A DNA stretch of 64,000 bases from Aquabacterium sp. (GCA_030654395.1 JAURXM010000025.1:124001-188000); one strand, 5' to 3'; counted from the stretch's first letter, positions 9,694-19,496 are shown. Notes: generated by a model from the sequence alone, not told the origin. Translations and numbers: made by a program.

Positions 9694-11379
9694 ATGGCCA
9701 CTCAAAAGGCCACAGCGCCTTCAACTGCCCAGTGGGCCAAGGCCGCACTCAAGCGCCTGGCTGAGAGCAAACAAGAACCCACACCTGAGAACTACCGCAA
9801 AGCCTACGAGGCTGAGTCTGGGGTTGTCACGCCACCTGAAAAAGCCACGCCAACAGAAGACCCCAATCAAGGCGCGGACGATGGTGAACGCTGGTCAGCG
9901 CTGATCTCACGCATGCTGCGTGGCGCTGAGCGTGGTGGGCGCCAATGGACAGCCGCTCGCAAGAAAGAAAGCCTCACGCGTGTGTTGGCGAGTAGCAAAA
10001 GCTCCGCCAAACTCCTGCACCAGCGATTGAACCAACTCGTGACCAGTTGGGACACGGATACGGTGGATAACAGCTTAATCGAAGTCGACGAGACCGAGGG
10101 CGCTGCCACTGTCGCTGACGCCCAGCCGCCCACGAGCAGCCCGGCATCGGCATCGGCATCCAACCATGATTGGCCCAAACTGGCCATTGACGCCATTGAC
10201 ATGTTGGCCGAGACCGTCACTGCTGCCCTGCCCGCATCGCAACTGCCGTCGGACGAGGCGGCTGTTGCACTGCGCTCAGCGCTCCAACCTGGCCGCAACA
10301 TCGCGTTGCCAGTGGATCAACACGAACACGCACGCACTCAAATTAGCCACGCTTGCGAACAAGCACGGCGCATCATCGATCACCGCCACCATTTGATCGA
10401 CCAGTTGACCGATTTGTGCGTGTCGCTCACGGACAGCTTGGTGGATTTGTCAGAGGATGACAGCTGGGTACAAGGCCAATGCGAGGCCATGCGGCATCAG
10501 CTTGACGAAGGGTTGCACAGCCGTGGCGTACGCCATGTGCAGCAATTGCTCAGCGATACGCGTGATCGGCAGCGTGTGCTCAAGCAAGAGCGCGAGGCTG
10601 CGCGCAACGCACTCAAGCAACTGATTCATCAGATGCTGAACGAAATTGCCACGCTGGGCAGCACGACCGACCGCTTTCACAGCAGCCTAGGCCGTTACGC
10701 TGAGACCATCGGGCAAGCCAACTCACTGGAGAGCCTGACAGGCCTCGTGCGCGAGATGGTCGAAGAGAGCCGCGCCGTGCAGGCCGTGGTGTCGCAAACC
10801 CAAACACGCCTGAATGACGAACATGCCCGAGCTGGCGAGTTGACGGAGCGCGTGCGTTTGCTGGAAGACGAAATTCGCAAACTGTCTGATGAGGCATCGA
10901 CCGATCCGCTCACACAGATCGCCAACCGCAGGGGCATGATGCGCGCTTTCGAGGCCGAACAAGCCAAGATTCAGCGCAACGGCACCTTGTTGTCGATAGG
11001 TTTGTTGGACGTTGATAACTTCAAGAAGCTCAACGACACCTTGGGCCATCAAACCGGTGACGAGGCCTTGAAGTTTTTGGCTCGCCGTGTCGGCGAATGT
11101 TTGCGGCCCATTGATGTGGTGGCACGCTATGGCGGCGAAGAATTCGTCGTCATGCTGCCAGAGACCGATGTCGATGAAGCCCAGCAGGCGCTGACCCGTC
11201 TGCAGCGCACCCTGAGCGCTGAGTTCTTCACGTATGAGGACAAAAAAGTCTTCATCACATTCTCAGCCGGTGTCACGCTGTACCGCCCCGGTGAACCCAT
11301 TGAAGCAGCCTTAGACAGGGCTGACATGGCCTTGTACGAAGCCAAGCGCACAGGCAAAAACCGCACCTGTTCAGGTTGA
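9694..11379 (+). CDS. Diguanylate cyclase (GGEEF) with long helical N-terminus
   Basis: The protein has 561 aa and starts 6 nt after the preceding phosphodiesterase gene, so the two opposing c-di-GMP enzymes are co-transcribed. Residues 1-390 contain no recognisable sensor, are Ala/Gln/Glu-rich and predict long helices, including a probable coiled coil just before the catalytic domain (LTERVRLLEDEIRKLSDE). The GGDEF domain begins at STDPLTQIANRRGMMRAF. Its active site GGEEF is at residues 480-484, with an RxxD inhibitory site (R471-P-I-D474) five residues upstream, so it should be active and product-inhibited. The N-terminus resembles the uncharacterised N-domain of several proteobacterial cyclases. 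No transmembrane segment is seen, so it is cytoplasmic. Confidence 0.92.
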   Translation: MATQKATAPSTAQWAKAALKRLAESKQEPTPENYRKAYEAESGVVTPPEKATPTEDPNQGADDGERWSALISRMLRGAERGGRQWTAARKKESLTRVLASSKSSAKLLHQRLNQLVTSWDTDTVDNSLIEVDETEGAATVADAQPPTSSPASASASNHDWPKLAIDAIDMLAETVTAALPASQLPSDEAAVALRSALQPGRNIALPVDQHEHARTQISHACEQARRIIDHRHHLIDQLTDLCVSLTDSLVDLSEDDSWVQGQCEAMRHQLDEGLHSRGVRHVQQLLSDTRDRQRVLKQEREAARNALKQLIHQMLNEIATLGSTTDRFHSSLGRYAETIGQANSLESLTGLVREMVEESRAVQAVVSQTQTRLNDEHARAGELTERVRLLEDEIRKLSDEASTDPLTQIANRRGMMRAFEAEQAKIQRNGTLLSIGLLDVDNFKKLNDTLGHQTGDEALKFLARRVGECLRPIDVVARYGGEEFVVMLPETDVDEAQQALTRLQRTLSAEFFTYEDKKVFITFSAGVTLYRPGEPIEAALDRADMALYEAKRTGKNRTCSG

Positions 11380-11380
11380 C

Positions 11381-12943
11381 TCAGGCCAGAGGCGTCACAG
11401 ACAGACGCTGCAAGGCGCCGGGGATCAACCTTGGCAAGTCATCCGCAACCAGTCCCGGCCCAAACGCATGGGCCGCATCCCCATGTAGCCAAACGGCAGC
11501 ACAAGCAGCCTGCCACGCAGGCATGCCCTGAGCGAGTAGCCCTACGACCATACCGGCCAAAACGTCCCCTGCTCCGGCAGTGGCCAATGTGGCGGGTGCA
11601 TGTCGGTTGACCACAGCACGCCCATCCGGCGCTGCAACCACCGTATCAGCACCCTTGAAAACGATGACAGCACCGCTCACACGGGCCGCAGCCCTGGCTT
11701 GCTCTAGTTTGCTGCCAGCACCCATGACCGATGTCCCGCCAAACAAACGCGCAAACTCACCGCCATGAGGCGTCAAGACCACCGGTCGGCTGTGCCCAGC
11801 AATCGCCGCAAATAACAAGGCCGGGTCCTCTTGAAAAGCGGAGAGCGCATCGGCATCGAGCACCACAGGCCTGCCGCTGGCCAGCATCGTCAGCACCAAC
11901 CCACGTATTCCTGCGGGCGTTGACCCACCCAGTGCCCCCGGCCCAATCAACAGGGCTGATACACGGTCATCAGCCAACAAACCGGTCACCCCGGCCTGCC
12001 AAGCCAAGGCTGAATCACCTTCCAAGGGGTGCACCATCACGCTCTCTAGTGCTGTGGCGTAAATGGCCCAAGCATTGTGCGGTGTACACACCGTGGTCAA
12101 CCCTGCCCCCATGCGCCCTGCCGCACGCGCGGACAAACGTGCCGCACCGGTCATCACCGCCCCACCCCAAACCAGCACATGCCCTCGGTGAAACTTATGC
12201 CCAGCCATATCGGTGCGTGGCCACATGCCGCGCCACACTGCGGGTTGGTTATCAAATGCATTGACACGCAAAGTGGGCAATACATCGGCTGAGATACCGA
12301 TATCTGCCACAACCACCTCGCCACACACGGAGCGCCCGGGCATCAGCAAATGCCCCGGCTTCAGTCGGAAAAACGTCACTGTCAAGGCAGACGGTACAGC
12401 GCCTTCTGCCTGGCCTGTGTCACCCCATACGCCACTGGGCACATCTACCGCCACGATGGGCAGACCGCGTGTGTAGGCCCTGGCCAGCACGGCGGCAGCT
12501 GCGCCCTCTAGCGCGCGTGTCAATCCGGCACCAAACAAGGCATCCACAACCAGCGCAGCGCCATCTAGGCAAGCGCCTGTCAGCGCCACAACGGCGTCAC
12601 CCGAACCAGCGCAATCCACGGAATCGGTCGGCTCGGTAAACGAGCCCAACCAGCTTTGTGCCGCCGTGGCCGCATCCCCCTTGAGACTGGCCATGTCACC
12701 CAGCAGGGCCACGCGCACGGGCCAACCCAATTGCTTGAGCGTGCTTGCGACCACGAACCCATCGCCCCCGTTGTTACCCGGCCCGCACAAGACCACCGTG
12801 TCACGTGCTGACCAGCGCTGCACGATGGCATCCACCACGGCATTGCCCGCGGCTTGCATCAAGGTAAAGCCAGCCACGCCGCTGGCGATGGTGGCGGCAT
12901 CGGCTTGTGCCATTTGCCTGACCGTTAATAGTTCACAAACCAT
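11381..12943 (-). CDS. nnr: Bifunctional NAD(P)H-hydrate epimerase / ADP-dependent NAD(P)H-hydrate dehydratase
   Basis: This 520-aa fusion repairs damaged nicotinamide cofactors. The YjeF-N epimerase domain occupies about residues 1-225, with the phosphate-binding motif GPGNNGGDGFVVA. The C-terminal ribokinase-like dehydratase domain has TPHGGEFARLFG and the ATP/ADP-site motif TAGAGDVLAGM. The length matches the E. coli YjeF-type fusion. It converges on the diguanylate cyclase gene with a 1-bp gap. ATG 12943 was taken as the start because the typical opening LLTVRQMAQADA follows soon after. In many bacteria this gene lies near tsaE; here it stands alone. Confidence 0.93.
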   Translation of the reverse strand: MVCELLTVRQMAQADAATIASGVAGFTLMQAAGNAVVDAIVQRWSARDTVVLCGPGNNGGDGFVVASTLKQLGWPVRVALLGDMASLKGDAATAAQSWLGSFTEPTDSVDCAGSGDAVVALTGACLDGAALVVDALFGAGLTRALEGAAAAVLARAYTRGLPIVAVDVPSGVWGDTGQAEGAVPSALTVTFFRLKPGHLLMPGRSVCGEVVVADIGISADVLPTLRVNAFDNQPAVWRGMWPRTDMAGHKFHRGHVLVWGGAVMTGAARLSARAAGRMGAGLTTVCTPHNAWAIYATALESVMVHPLEGDSALAWQAGVTGLLADDRVSALLIGPGALGGSTPAGIRGLVLTMLASGRPVVLDADALSAFQEDPALLFAAIAGHSRPVVLTPHGGEFARLFGGTSVMGAGSKLEQARAAARVSGAVIVFKGADTVVAAPDGRAVVNRHAPATLATAGAGDVLAGMVVGLLAQGMPAWQAACAAVWLHGDAAHAFGPGLVADDLPRLIPGALQRLSVTPLA

Positions 12944-13140
12944 GTTGGTGTACGCCGTATCCGGCTCATCAAGCTCAAACCAGACCCCAGTGTGCCGCCA
13001 ACTTTCTCACGGTGGGTCAGTTTGTGTGATGCGGGCGCCATAAAAACCCCACATGTGTGCGCTTGGATGCGAGATACTGAATTTGTCGACACGTTGAGGT
13101 ATTCAACTATCGACAGGGTAGCCGGGTAACGGCGCCATAG
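12944..13140. other. Non-coding gap upstream of nnr and of the hairpin array
   Basis: No gene-like frame is present. The right half contains short promoter-like AT-rich stretches (around 13075-13110) that could serve a plus-strand transcript entering the hairpin array at 13141. None is a convincing -35/-10 pair. Confidence 0.35.
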
Positions 13141-13315
13141 GGTGCTCAGTCTGACTTGATCAGGCAGGCAAGGTGGTCTTGCCGCACCACACCGCCAGTG
13201 AGGCGGTTCCCCTGTATGGGGGATATGACTTGGGGACCGCCCCACCAAGTCAGGCCCTTCGGTTGAGGGGCCGAGATACAGCCCGTACCGCTCAGGTGGA
13301 CGGGCTGTTTTATTT
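13141..13315 (+). ncRNA. Putative structured non-coding RNA (six consecutive hairpins), family not recognised
   Basis: The stretch folds into a row of local stems. They are GGCAAG/CTTGCC (13167-13172/13178-13183), ACCGCC/GGCGGT (13191-13196/13202-13207), TCCCC/GGGGA (13208-13212/13219-13223), TGACTTGG/CCAAGTCA (13226-13233/13245-13252), GGCCC/GGGCC (13253-13257/13268-13272) and CAGCCCGT/ACGGGCTG (13279-13286/13300-13307). A T-rich tail follows only on the plus strand. No open frame explains this. It does not match the conserved cores I know for 4.5S, tmRNA or RNase P RNA. A trans-acting small RNA is the simplest reading. A 5' leader of nnr on the other strand is less likely, because that strand has no T-tail. 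Confidence 0.45.
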
Positions 13316-13316
13316 G
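13279..13316 (+). terminator. Rho-independent terminator closing the hairpin array
   Basis: An 8-bp stem, CAGCCCGT/ACGGGCTG, with a 13-nt loop is followed by TTTTATTT. The T-tail is on the plus strand, but the flanking genes (nnr and mmsA) are both on the minus strand. It therefore ends a plus-strand transcript that is not a recognised gene. Confidence 0.6.
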
Positions 13317-13332
13317 GCGATTAATTTGGCGG

Positions 13333-14871
13333 TTATTTAGCAGTAGGCATGGCGAACTCAGGCCCTTTGGCCATGCTCGATGCCCAACGCTGCATGATGG
13401 ATTTTTGGCGCGTATAGAAACGCACACCCTCCTCGCCATACGCATGGCTGTCGCCAAACAAGCTGCGCTTCCAGCCACCAAAGCCGTGCCACGCCATGGG
13501 CACAGGAATCGGCACGTTGATGCCAACCATGCCCACTTGGATGTGGCGGCTGAACTCACGCGCAACCTGCCCGTCACTTGTGAAGCAAGCCACGCCGTTA
13601 CCGAACTCATGCTGATTGACCAGATCGACCGCCTCTGCAAAGTCCTTGACGCGCATGCACGCCAGCACCGGGCCAAATATCTCTTCTTTGTAGATGCGCA
13701 TGTCGCGCGTCACATGGTCAAACAGCGTACCCCCCGTAAAGAACCCGCCTTCGCGGCCTGGCACTTGATAACCACGCCCGTCCACCAACAGGGACGCACC
13801 TTCGTCCACGCCCACGCCCACGTACTGCTCGATGCGATCGCGTGCTTGCTGGCTCACGATGGGGCCCATCTCCGCATCAGGCACCATGCCGTCATTGATC
13901 TTCAGGGCTTTCACACGCGCGATCAACGCAGGCATGATGCGCTCGGCCACATCACCAACCAGCACCGCCACCGAGATCGCCATGCAACGCTCGCCTGCTG
14001 AGCCATAGGCCGCGCCGATGAGTGCGTCCAGTGCCAACTCAAGATCCGCATCAGGCATGATCACCATGTGGTTTTTTGCCCCGCCCAGCGCCTGCACACG
14101 CTTGCCTAACTCAGCACCACGTTGATACAGGCTTTGTGCAATCGGCGTTGAGCCCACAAAGCTGATCGCCTTGACATCAGGATGGTCAACCAAGGCCTGA
14201 ACGGCCACACGGTCACCTTGCACAACGTTGAACACCCCATCAGGCAGTCCTGCCTGCGTGAATAAATCGGCCATCAAAATAGAGGCTGACGGATCACGCT
14301 CGCTGGGTTTGAGGACAAAGGTGTTGCCACAGGCAATCGCAACCGGGAACATCCAACATGGCACCATGCACGGGAAGTTAAACGGCGTGATGCCCGCCAC
14401 CACACCCAAGGGCTGGCGCATGGTCCAGTTGTCGATGCCCGTGGACACCTGATCGGTGTAATCACCCTTGAGCAGTTGCGGGATGCCGCAAGCGAACTCA
14501 ACGATGTCGATACCGCGCATGACCTCACCTTGCGCATCACTGAAAACCTTGCCATGCTCACGTGTGATGAGCGCCGCCAAGGCATCCTTGTGCTCATTGA
14601 GCAAAGCCAGGAAGCGGTTCATGATGCGAGCGCGCCGAATGGGTGGTGTCTCAGCCCACGCCGGGAAGGCCTTGGCTGCGCTGGCCACTGCCGCATCGAC
14701 ATCATCGTGCGTACCCAAGGGCACTGAGCACACCACCTCACCCGTCGCTGGGTTGAACACATTGAGCGTAGCCGCATCAGCTTGCGTACAGGCCTTGCCA
14801 TCAATCCAGTGCGGGATCACCGGTTTGGCGTTTTGGTTTGTCGATGATGTCGCAGAGGTAGGTGAAGTCAC
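13333..14871 (-). CDS. mmsA: CoA-acylating methylmalonate-semialdehyde dehydrogenase
   Basis: This 512-aa aldehyde dehydrogenase family member (GTG start) oxidises methylmalonate semialdehyde or malonate semialdehyde to propionyl-CoA or acetyl-CoA in valine, beta-alanine or inositol catabolism. Family-typical motifs are [16 protein letters not shown], the NAD-site [12 protein letters not shown], and the catalytic Cys in [14 protein letters not shown], the diagnostic MmsA form. The C-terminal signature ([12 protein letters not shown]) is intact. It is divergent from a LysR gene (152-bp gap) whose intergenic palindrome suggests direct control. No mmsB or acyl-CoA dehydrogenase gene lies beside it. 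Confidence 0.92.
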   Translation of the reverse strand: MTSPTSATSSTNQNAKPVIPHWIDGKACTQADAATLNVFNPATGEVVCSVPLGTHDDVDAAVASAAKAFPAWAETPPIRRARIMNRFLALLNEHKDALAALITREHGKVFSDAQGEVMRGIDIVEFACGIPQLLKGDYTDQVSTGIDNWTMRQPLGVVAGITPFNFPCMVPCWMFPVAIACGNTFVLKPSERDPSASILMADLFTQAGLPDGVFNVVQGDRVAVQALVDHPDVKAISFVGSTPIAQSLYQRGAELGKRVQALGGAKNHMVIMPDADLELALDALIGAAYGSAGERCMAISVAVLVGDVAERIMPALIARVKALKINDGMVPDAEMGPIVSQQARDRIEQYVGVGVDEGASLLVDGRGYQVPGREGGFFTGGTLFDHVTRDMRIYKEEIFGPVLACMRVKDFAEAVDLVNQHEFGNGVACFTSDGQVAREFSRHIQVGMVGINVPIPVPMAWHGFGGWKRSLFGDSHAYGEEGVRFYTRQKSIMQRWASSMAKGPEFAMPTAK

Positions 14872-14955
14872 TTGGGGCCTTTGTTGATGCGAGCCAATCA
14901 GATGCCCGTAGTCTAGATTGAAGCCCGCTTCTAATCAGATCCAAATACTTGACTT

Positions 14956-14979
14956 CATTGTTCTAATTATTGAACAATG
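14956..14979. promoter_or_regulatory. Palindromic operator candidate between mmsA and its divergent LysR gene
   Basis: CATTGTTC (14956-14963) and GAACAATG (14972-14979) are perfect inverted 8-bp arms around an AT-only 8-bp centre. The site lies 85 bp from the mmsA start and 45 bp from the LysR start, a typical place for a LysR recognition site governing both divergent genes. Confidence 0.6.
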
Positions 14980-15023
14980 ACGTCTTCAAAGCAGTTCATG
15001 AACATCGATAAGGGGCGACTCAC

Positions 15024-15980
15024 ATGAGCGTTGGTCACGTTTTAGAGGATCTGCACCTGCTGGTCATACTGGCCCAGACCAAGAGCTTCACCCAAAGTGC
15101 TGTGCGGCTGGGCTTGTCCAAAGCGACGGTCAGCACCCGCATTGCCGAACTTGAAAAAAAGGTCGGCGTGCCCTTGGTGCGCCGCACAACACGGTCTGTA
15201 GGTTTAACCGATGCGGGCTTGCGCTTCGTGGCTGAAACCCAATCCGCCTTCGAACGCATCGAGCAGAGTTTTTCAGGCATCCGTGATCTGGCTGACGCCC
15301 CACGTGGGCTTTTGCGCGTCACAGCACCCGTTGCCTTGGGCCGGCAATGGCTCGCGTCGGCGATGCCACGTTTTATGAGCAGCTACCCAGAAGTTCGAAT
15401 TGAGCTCGATCTCAGCGACCGCATCGTGCGGCTGGCGCATGAAGGATTCGATCTGGCTTTGCGCCATACCAGCGCCCCACCTGATACCCACGTCGCGTGG
15501 ACGCTGCACCGATCCCAAACGTGGCTGGTTGCCAGCCCCGAGTACGTCAGACGCCATGGTCAACCTCTTCAGCCCACTGATCTGGCTGCGCACAACTGCC
15601 TGTCCTACCTCCGTGAGACAGGCTCATCCACGTGGACCTTCGAGCAAACGGCTACACGCAAACGGTCTGCCGAACGCCAGGTTGCGTCCATTAATGGCTC
15701 ATTCAAAGCCAATAACAGCGAGGTGCTTCGCGAGGCTGCCATCGGCGGTGCCGGCATCGCCCTGTTACCCGACTTCAGTGCGGCACAGGCCTTGGCAGAT
15801 GGCAGCCTGATCCATCTCCTACCAGCGTGGCAGTCTGTCGGTTTTTTTGGTGAGCATATCTATGCGATTCGCCCCTTCGCGGCACAAGTCCCGCAAGCGG
15901 TACAGGTGTTCGTCGATTTCTTGCGGTCGGTTTTTGCCCAAGGCCTGCCTCAATCAGGCCACACCATTTTGAGCGCCTGA
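15024..15980 (+). CDS. LysR-family transcriptional regulator, probable controller of mmsA
   Basis: The protein has 318 aa, with an AAGGGG ribosome-binding site before ATG 15024. The N-terminal winged helix-turn-helix (residues about 10-68; FTQSAVRLGLSKATVSTRIAE) is followed by a periplasmic-binding-protein-like effector domain of the DNA-binding-LysR/CrgA type (APVALGRQWLASAMPRF, LALRHTSAPPDTHVAW). It is divergent from mmsA and shares its upstream palindrome. Its 3' end overlaps the next, convergent LysR gene by 31 bp. The inducer is unknown; a branched-chain or beta-alanine catabolite would fit the target. Confidence 0.88.
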   Translation: MSVGHVLEDLHLLVILAQTKSFTQSAVRLGLSKATVSTRIAELEKKVGVPLVRRTTRSVGLTDAGLRFVAETQSAFERIEQSFSGIRDLADAPRGLLRVTAPVALGRQWLASAMPRFMSSYPEVRIELDLSDRIVRLAHEGFDLALRHTSAPPDTHVAWTLHRSQTWLVASPEYVRRHGQPLQPTDLAAHNCLSYLRETGSSTWTFEQTATRKRSAERQVASINGSFKANNSEVLREAAIGGAGIALLPDFSAAQALADGSLIHLLPAWQSVGFFGEHIYAIRPFAAQVPQAVQVFVDFLRSVFAQGLPQSGHTILSA

Positions 15981-16840
15981 AACAGCGCTTGAATCTGTCG
16001 CTCATGGCTGCGCGCCTTCAAGGCGATCACACTGAGGTCGGTGGTCAAACGATGCTGGCGTGACACAGCCAAACCTGACAGATGTGCATCCTTGATGGCC
16101 AGATCCTCGCGGGCCAGTGACAAGCCCACGCCCGCCCGAACCAGCTCCAGCATGGAGGCCTCTTGGTCCACCCGTGCCACGGTGTGCTGCTTGACGCCAA
16201 GGTCTTTGAACAAGGGCGCGAGCAAGCGGTGATGAACCGAGTCAGGCGGCGTGCCAATCCAAGGCAAGGTCGCCAACTCAGCCCATGATCGATTGGCAAT
16301 GTGTCCCCAGCCACGCGGCGCGATGACCACGTAGGTGACCTTCGCCAAGGCCATGCGCTCAAATGTGAGCTCTTCTAAGTCACCTAGGTAAAAGCCGACA
16401 TCCAAGCGTGCGGCTTTAACCTCACGCTTTACCCAACCCGATATGCCGTGACGCAACTCGGTGCGGCAATGGGGCAAGGTGGACGACGTGATGCGCAAAA
16501 ACTCACCCAAGCGCAAAAAGGCGGGGTCCAAGATGGTGCCAATCGACACCGGCGTGTAGGCATCGGCCGCTGCACCAGCCAAGATCCCTGCAGCCTGATC
16601 AAACATCGCTGCGGCTGAAACGGCCTCTTTCGCGTAAGGCAAGAGCCGTTCACCATCTTCAGTCAACGAGAGCCCTCGGCCTGTTCTGGCCAACAAGGTC
16701 ACCCCCATGGTCGTTTGCAGATTTTTCAGTTGCAGAGACAGCGCGGCCTGCGTCAAATGCAAGCGCTCTGAGGCGCGCGCCAAACTGCCGGTCTCAGCCA
16801 CAATCACAAAAGTCATCAATTGACGAAGGTCTGCTCGCAT
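15950..16840 (-). CDS. LysR-family transcriptional regulator, divergent from the GMC oxidoreductase
   Basis: The frame is open from 16885, but ATG 16840 is preferred because AGGG lies just upstream and the family's usual opening (MRADLRQLMTFVIVAETGS) begins there. This gives 296 aa. The helix-turn-helix is LARASERLHLTQAALSLQLKNL. The effector domain is of the CbbR/CynR-like class, seen only as the usual beta-strand pattern (VSIGTILDP). It is divergent from the GMC oxidoreductase gene across a gap holding a perfect inverted repeat, so that catabolic gene is the likely target. Confidence 0.87.
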   Translation of the reverse strand: MRADLRQLMTFVIVAETGSLARASERLHLTQAALSLQLKNLQTTMGVTLLARTGRGLSLTEDGERLLPYAKEAVSAAAMFDQAAGILAGAAADAYTPVSIGTILDPAFLRLGEFLRITSSTLPHCRTELRHGISGWVKREVKAARLDVGFYLGDLEELTFERMALAKVTYVVIAPRGWGHIANRSWAELATLPWIGTPPDSVHHRLLAPLFKDLGVKQHTVARVDQEASMLELVRAGVGLSLAREDLAIKDAHLSGLAVSRQHRLTTDLSVIALKARSHERQIQALFQALKMVWPD

Positions 16841-16878
16841 AGATCGCCCTACTTTGAAGGCGCTAATATAGAACAGTC

Positions 16879-16899
16879 GATTCAAGAATAACTTGAATC
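16879..16899. promoter_or_regulatory. Palindromic LysR-box candidate
   Basis: GATTCAAG (16879-16886), spacer AATAA and CTTGAATC (16892-16899) form a perfect inverted repeat that contains a T-N11-A core. It lies 39 bp from the LysR start and 76 bp from the GMC oxidoreductase start, consistent with shared control. Confidence 0.62.
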
Positions 16900-16974
16900 A
16901 CATTCGCAGATATCTCAAGAAACAGGGCGACCAAGCACGCTATCGTCAGGCATTCATCAAGTCATTGTGATCAC

Positions 16975-18603
16975 ATGCAAACCTACGACTACATCGTGAT
17001 TGGCGGCGGCACGGCGGGCTGTGTCATGGCCAATCGCCTGTCAGCTGACCCCCAAGTTCAAGTGCTTTTGCTTGAGGCCGGCGGGCCCGATGACTACATG
17101 TGGATCCACATCCCTGTGGGCTACTTGTATTGCATCGACAACCCACGTACAGATTGGCGCTACCGCACCGAGGCTGAGCCAAACTTGAATGGCCGCAGCT
17201 TGCTCTACCCGCGCGGTCGCGTCATGGGGGGCTGCTCGTCCATCAACGGGATGATCTACATGCGTGGCCAACGCCAAGACTACGACCAGTGGGCAGCCAT
17301 GGGTTGTGCTGGCTGGGGCTGGGATGCCGTCCTGCCCTACTTCCTCAAGTCTGAAGACCACCACGCAGGCACCTCGCCACAACATGGTGCGGGGAATGAG
17401 CTTCGAGTTGAACGGCAACGTTTGTCATGGGAGATTCTCGACGCCTTCCAGTCCGCGGCCAGTCAGGCTGGCATCCCCTCGGTCAATGACTTCAATACCG
17501 GGGACAACTTTGGCTGCAGCTACTTTGAAGTCAACCAAAAACGGGGCGTGCGCTGGAATGCGGCCAAAGCTTTCCTCAAGCCGATCGCACACCGCCGCAA
17601 TCTGACCATCATCACCGGCGCCGTCGTTCAGCAGCTTGATCTGGATGCCGACATGACTTGCACAGGCGTCACCTGCTTGATCAAGGGCCACACGCAGTCA
17701 TTCAAAGCGCGCAGCGAGGTCATATTGTCGGCCGGCTCGGTCAACTCACCGGCCATCTTGGAGCGATCAGGCATCGGGCGCGCGGAGGTGCTCGCTCAAG
17801 CGGGTGTGGCGTGCAAGGTCGATTCGCGCGGTGTGGGCGAGAACCTGCAAGATCACCTGCAGCTGCGCATGGCCTTTCATGTGCAAGGCGTGCCGACGCT
17901 GAACGAGCAAGTGCACTCCGTGATCGGCAAAGGCAAGATGGGCTTGCAATACCTCTTTAACCGCAGCGGGCCACTGTCCATGGCGCCCAGCCAATTGGGC
18001 TGTTTTGCCAAAACGGCATCCAGCCCAGATCGCGCCAATGTGCAATACCACGTGCAGCCTTTGTCCTTGGATAAGTTTGGCGAACCACTGCACCGTGCCC
18101 CAGCCTTCACCGCTTCGGTGTGCCATTTGCGGCCATCATCGCGTGGCCAAATTCACATCCGCGATGCCGACATCGACAGCGCACCGCGCATTGCGCCCAA
18201 CTACCTGAGCACCGAGCATGATCGCCAAGTGGCTGTTGAGGCCATTGAACTCACACGGCGAATCGTCTCGCAATCGGCATTGAACCGCTACAAGCCACAA
18301 GAGTTCATGCCCGGGCCCAATGCGCAAACCCCTGAGCAACTGGTCGAAGCAGCCAGTCGAATTGGCACCACCATCTTCCACCCAGTGAGCACTTGCCGCA
18401 TGGGCCCTGAGGGGGATGACGCTGCCGTGGTCGACACCCGTCTGCGTGTTCGCGGCGTGCGTGGTCTGCGGGTGGTTGATGCCTCTATCATGCCCACCAT
18501 CACGTCGGGCAATACCAATGCGCCCACGGTCATGATTGCAGAGAAAGCCGCAGACATGATCTTGGATGAGCGCACCCGCCAAGTGTCACCCAACCCACAC
18601 TGA
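16975..18603 (+). CDS. GMC-family FAD-dependent alcohol/choline-type oxidoreductase
   Basis: The protein has 542 aa. The N-terminus is an FAD-binding Rossmann fold ([20 protein letters not shown]) with the acidic E of LLLEAGG. The GMC signature 1 region ([21 protein letters not shown]) and signature 2 ([15 protein letters not shown]) are both present. The C-terminal catalytic region has HPVSTCRMG and [14 protein letters not shown]. The family oxidises primary alcohols with FAD; the substrate cannot be read here. It heads a plus-strand pair with the alpha/beta hydrolase 8 nt downstream and is divergent from a LysR gene. No signal peptide is seen, so it is cytoplasmic or loosely membrane-associated. 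Confidence 0.9.
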   Translation: MQTYDYIVIGGGTAGCVMANRLSADPQVQVLLLEAGGPDDYMWIHIPVGYLYCIDNPRTDWRYRTEAEPNLNGRSLLYPRGRVMGGCSSINGMIYMRGQRQDYDQWAAMGCAGWGWDAVLPYFLKSEDHHAGTSPQHGAGNELRVERQRLSWEILDAFQSAASQAGIPSVNDFNTGDNFGCSYFEVNQKRGVRWNAAKAFLKPIAHRRNLTIITGAVVQQLDLDADMTCTGVTCLIKGHTQSFKARSEVILSAGSVNSPAILERSGIGRAEVLAQAGVACKVDSRGVGENLQDHLQLRMAFHVQGVPTLNEQVHSVIGKGKMGLQYLFNRSGPLSMAPSQLGCFAKTASSPDRANVQYHVQPLSLDKFGEPLHRAPAFTASVCHLRPSSRGQIHIRDADIDSAPRIAPNYLSTEHDRQVAVEAIELTRRIVSQSALNRYKPQEFMPGPNAQTPEQLVEAASRIGTTIFHPVSTCRMGPEGDDAAVVDTRLRVRGVRGLRVVDASIMPTITSGNTNAPTVMIAEKAADMILDERTRQVSPNPH

Positions 18604-18611
18604 AACCCACC

Positions 18612-19496
18612 ATGCTGTCACTCTTGCAAAACGACTTGCCGCTTGATGCGCTGAAACGCAAATGGGCGCCCGCTCCATCCCAGTTCATGCCGCTGATGGG
18701 GATGGATGTGCACTACAGGGACGAGGGTGTCCGTGACGATCCCTTCCCTATCGTGCTGATACACGGCACCTCCGCCAGCCTGCACACATGGGCCGGCTGG
18801 GTGTCCTTCTTCAAAGCCACAAGACGCGTCATCACCGTCGACATCCCCGGCTTTGGCCTGACTGGCCCCGATCCCAAAGCCGATTACACGTCCACGCACT
18901 ACGCCGAATTCGTGCTGGCCTTGCTGGATAAATTGAAGGTCGACCGTTTCGTCATTGGCGGCAATTCGCTGGGCGGCGAGGTGGCGTGGCATGTGGGCGT
19001 CAAGGCCCCCGAGCGCATCAAGGCAATGGTCTTGGTCGACAGCGCAGGCATCAAGGCCGAGACCGGCTTCCCCATTGGCTTCACACTGGCTGCCATCCCT
19101 CAATTGACCTGGCTGACCACCCGATCAACGCCCAAAGTGCTCGTCGCCGCCAGCGTACATTTTGTGTACGGCGACAAAGCACGTATCCAACCTGGCGTGA
19201 TCGACCGGTATTACGATTTGCTGCTGCGCCCAGGCAACCGCTTGGCACTGGGGCAACGCCTGCAAGAGCACCGCAAGGGTTGTGACACCAGCTTGTTGTC
19301 ACGACTGACCATGCCCGTGATGATTTTGTGGGGCGCCAAGGACCGCTTGTTTGGCTTGGATCACGCCAAGGATTGGCATGAGGCCCTGCCCGGTAGCCGC
19401 TTGGTTGTGCTGGACGAGTGTGGACACATACCTCACGAAGAAGACCCTGCCTTGTCTGCAGCAGCCGTGCAGCAGTTTTTGCATGACGTACGCTAG
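18612..19496 (+). CDS. Alpha/beta hydrolase
   Basis: The protein has 294 aa. It has an oxyanion-hole motif (LIHGTSAS), the nucleophile elbow GGNSLGG with S119, and catalytic H272 in [11 protein letters not shown]. Asp in the WGAKDRLF segment completes the triad. The pattern matches the meta-cleavage-product hydrolase/haloalkane-dehalogenase-like branch. It begins 8 nt after the GMC oxidoreductase gene and is co-transcribed with it, suggesting hydrolysis of a product in the same pathway. The N-terminal region before the first strand (about 25 residues) is short and could act as a membrane-proximal segment. The specific substrate is unknown. Confidence 0.85.
   Translation: MLSLLQNDLPLDALKRKWAPAPSQFMPLMGMDVHYRDEGVRDDPFPIVLIHGTSASLHTWAGWVSFFKATRRVITVDIPGFGLTGPDPKADYTSTHYAEFVLALLDKLKVDRFVIGGNSLGGEVAWHVGVKAPERIKAMVLVDSAGIKAETGFPIGFTLAAIPQLTWLTTRSTPKVLVAASVHFVYGDKARIQPGVIDRYYDLLLRPGNRLALGQRLQEHRKGCDTSLLSRLTMPVMILWGAKDRLFGLDHAKDWHEALPGSRLVVLDECGHIPHEEDPALSAAAVQQFLHDVR

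Noticed and set aside
13309..13337. TTATTTGGCG-like motifs resembling the attachment core, after the hairpin array
   Set aside because: Only the first ten bases match, the tRNA-like remainder is missing, and the sequence is AT-rich filler following a terminator.
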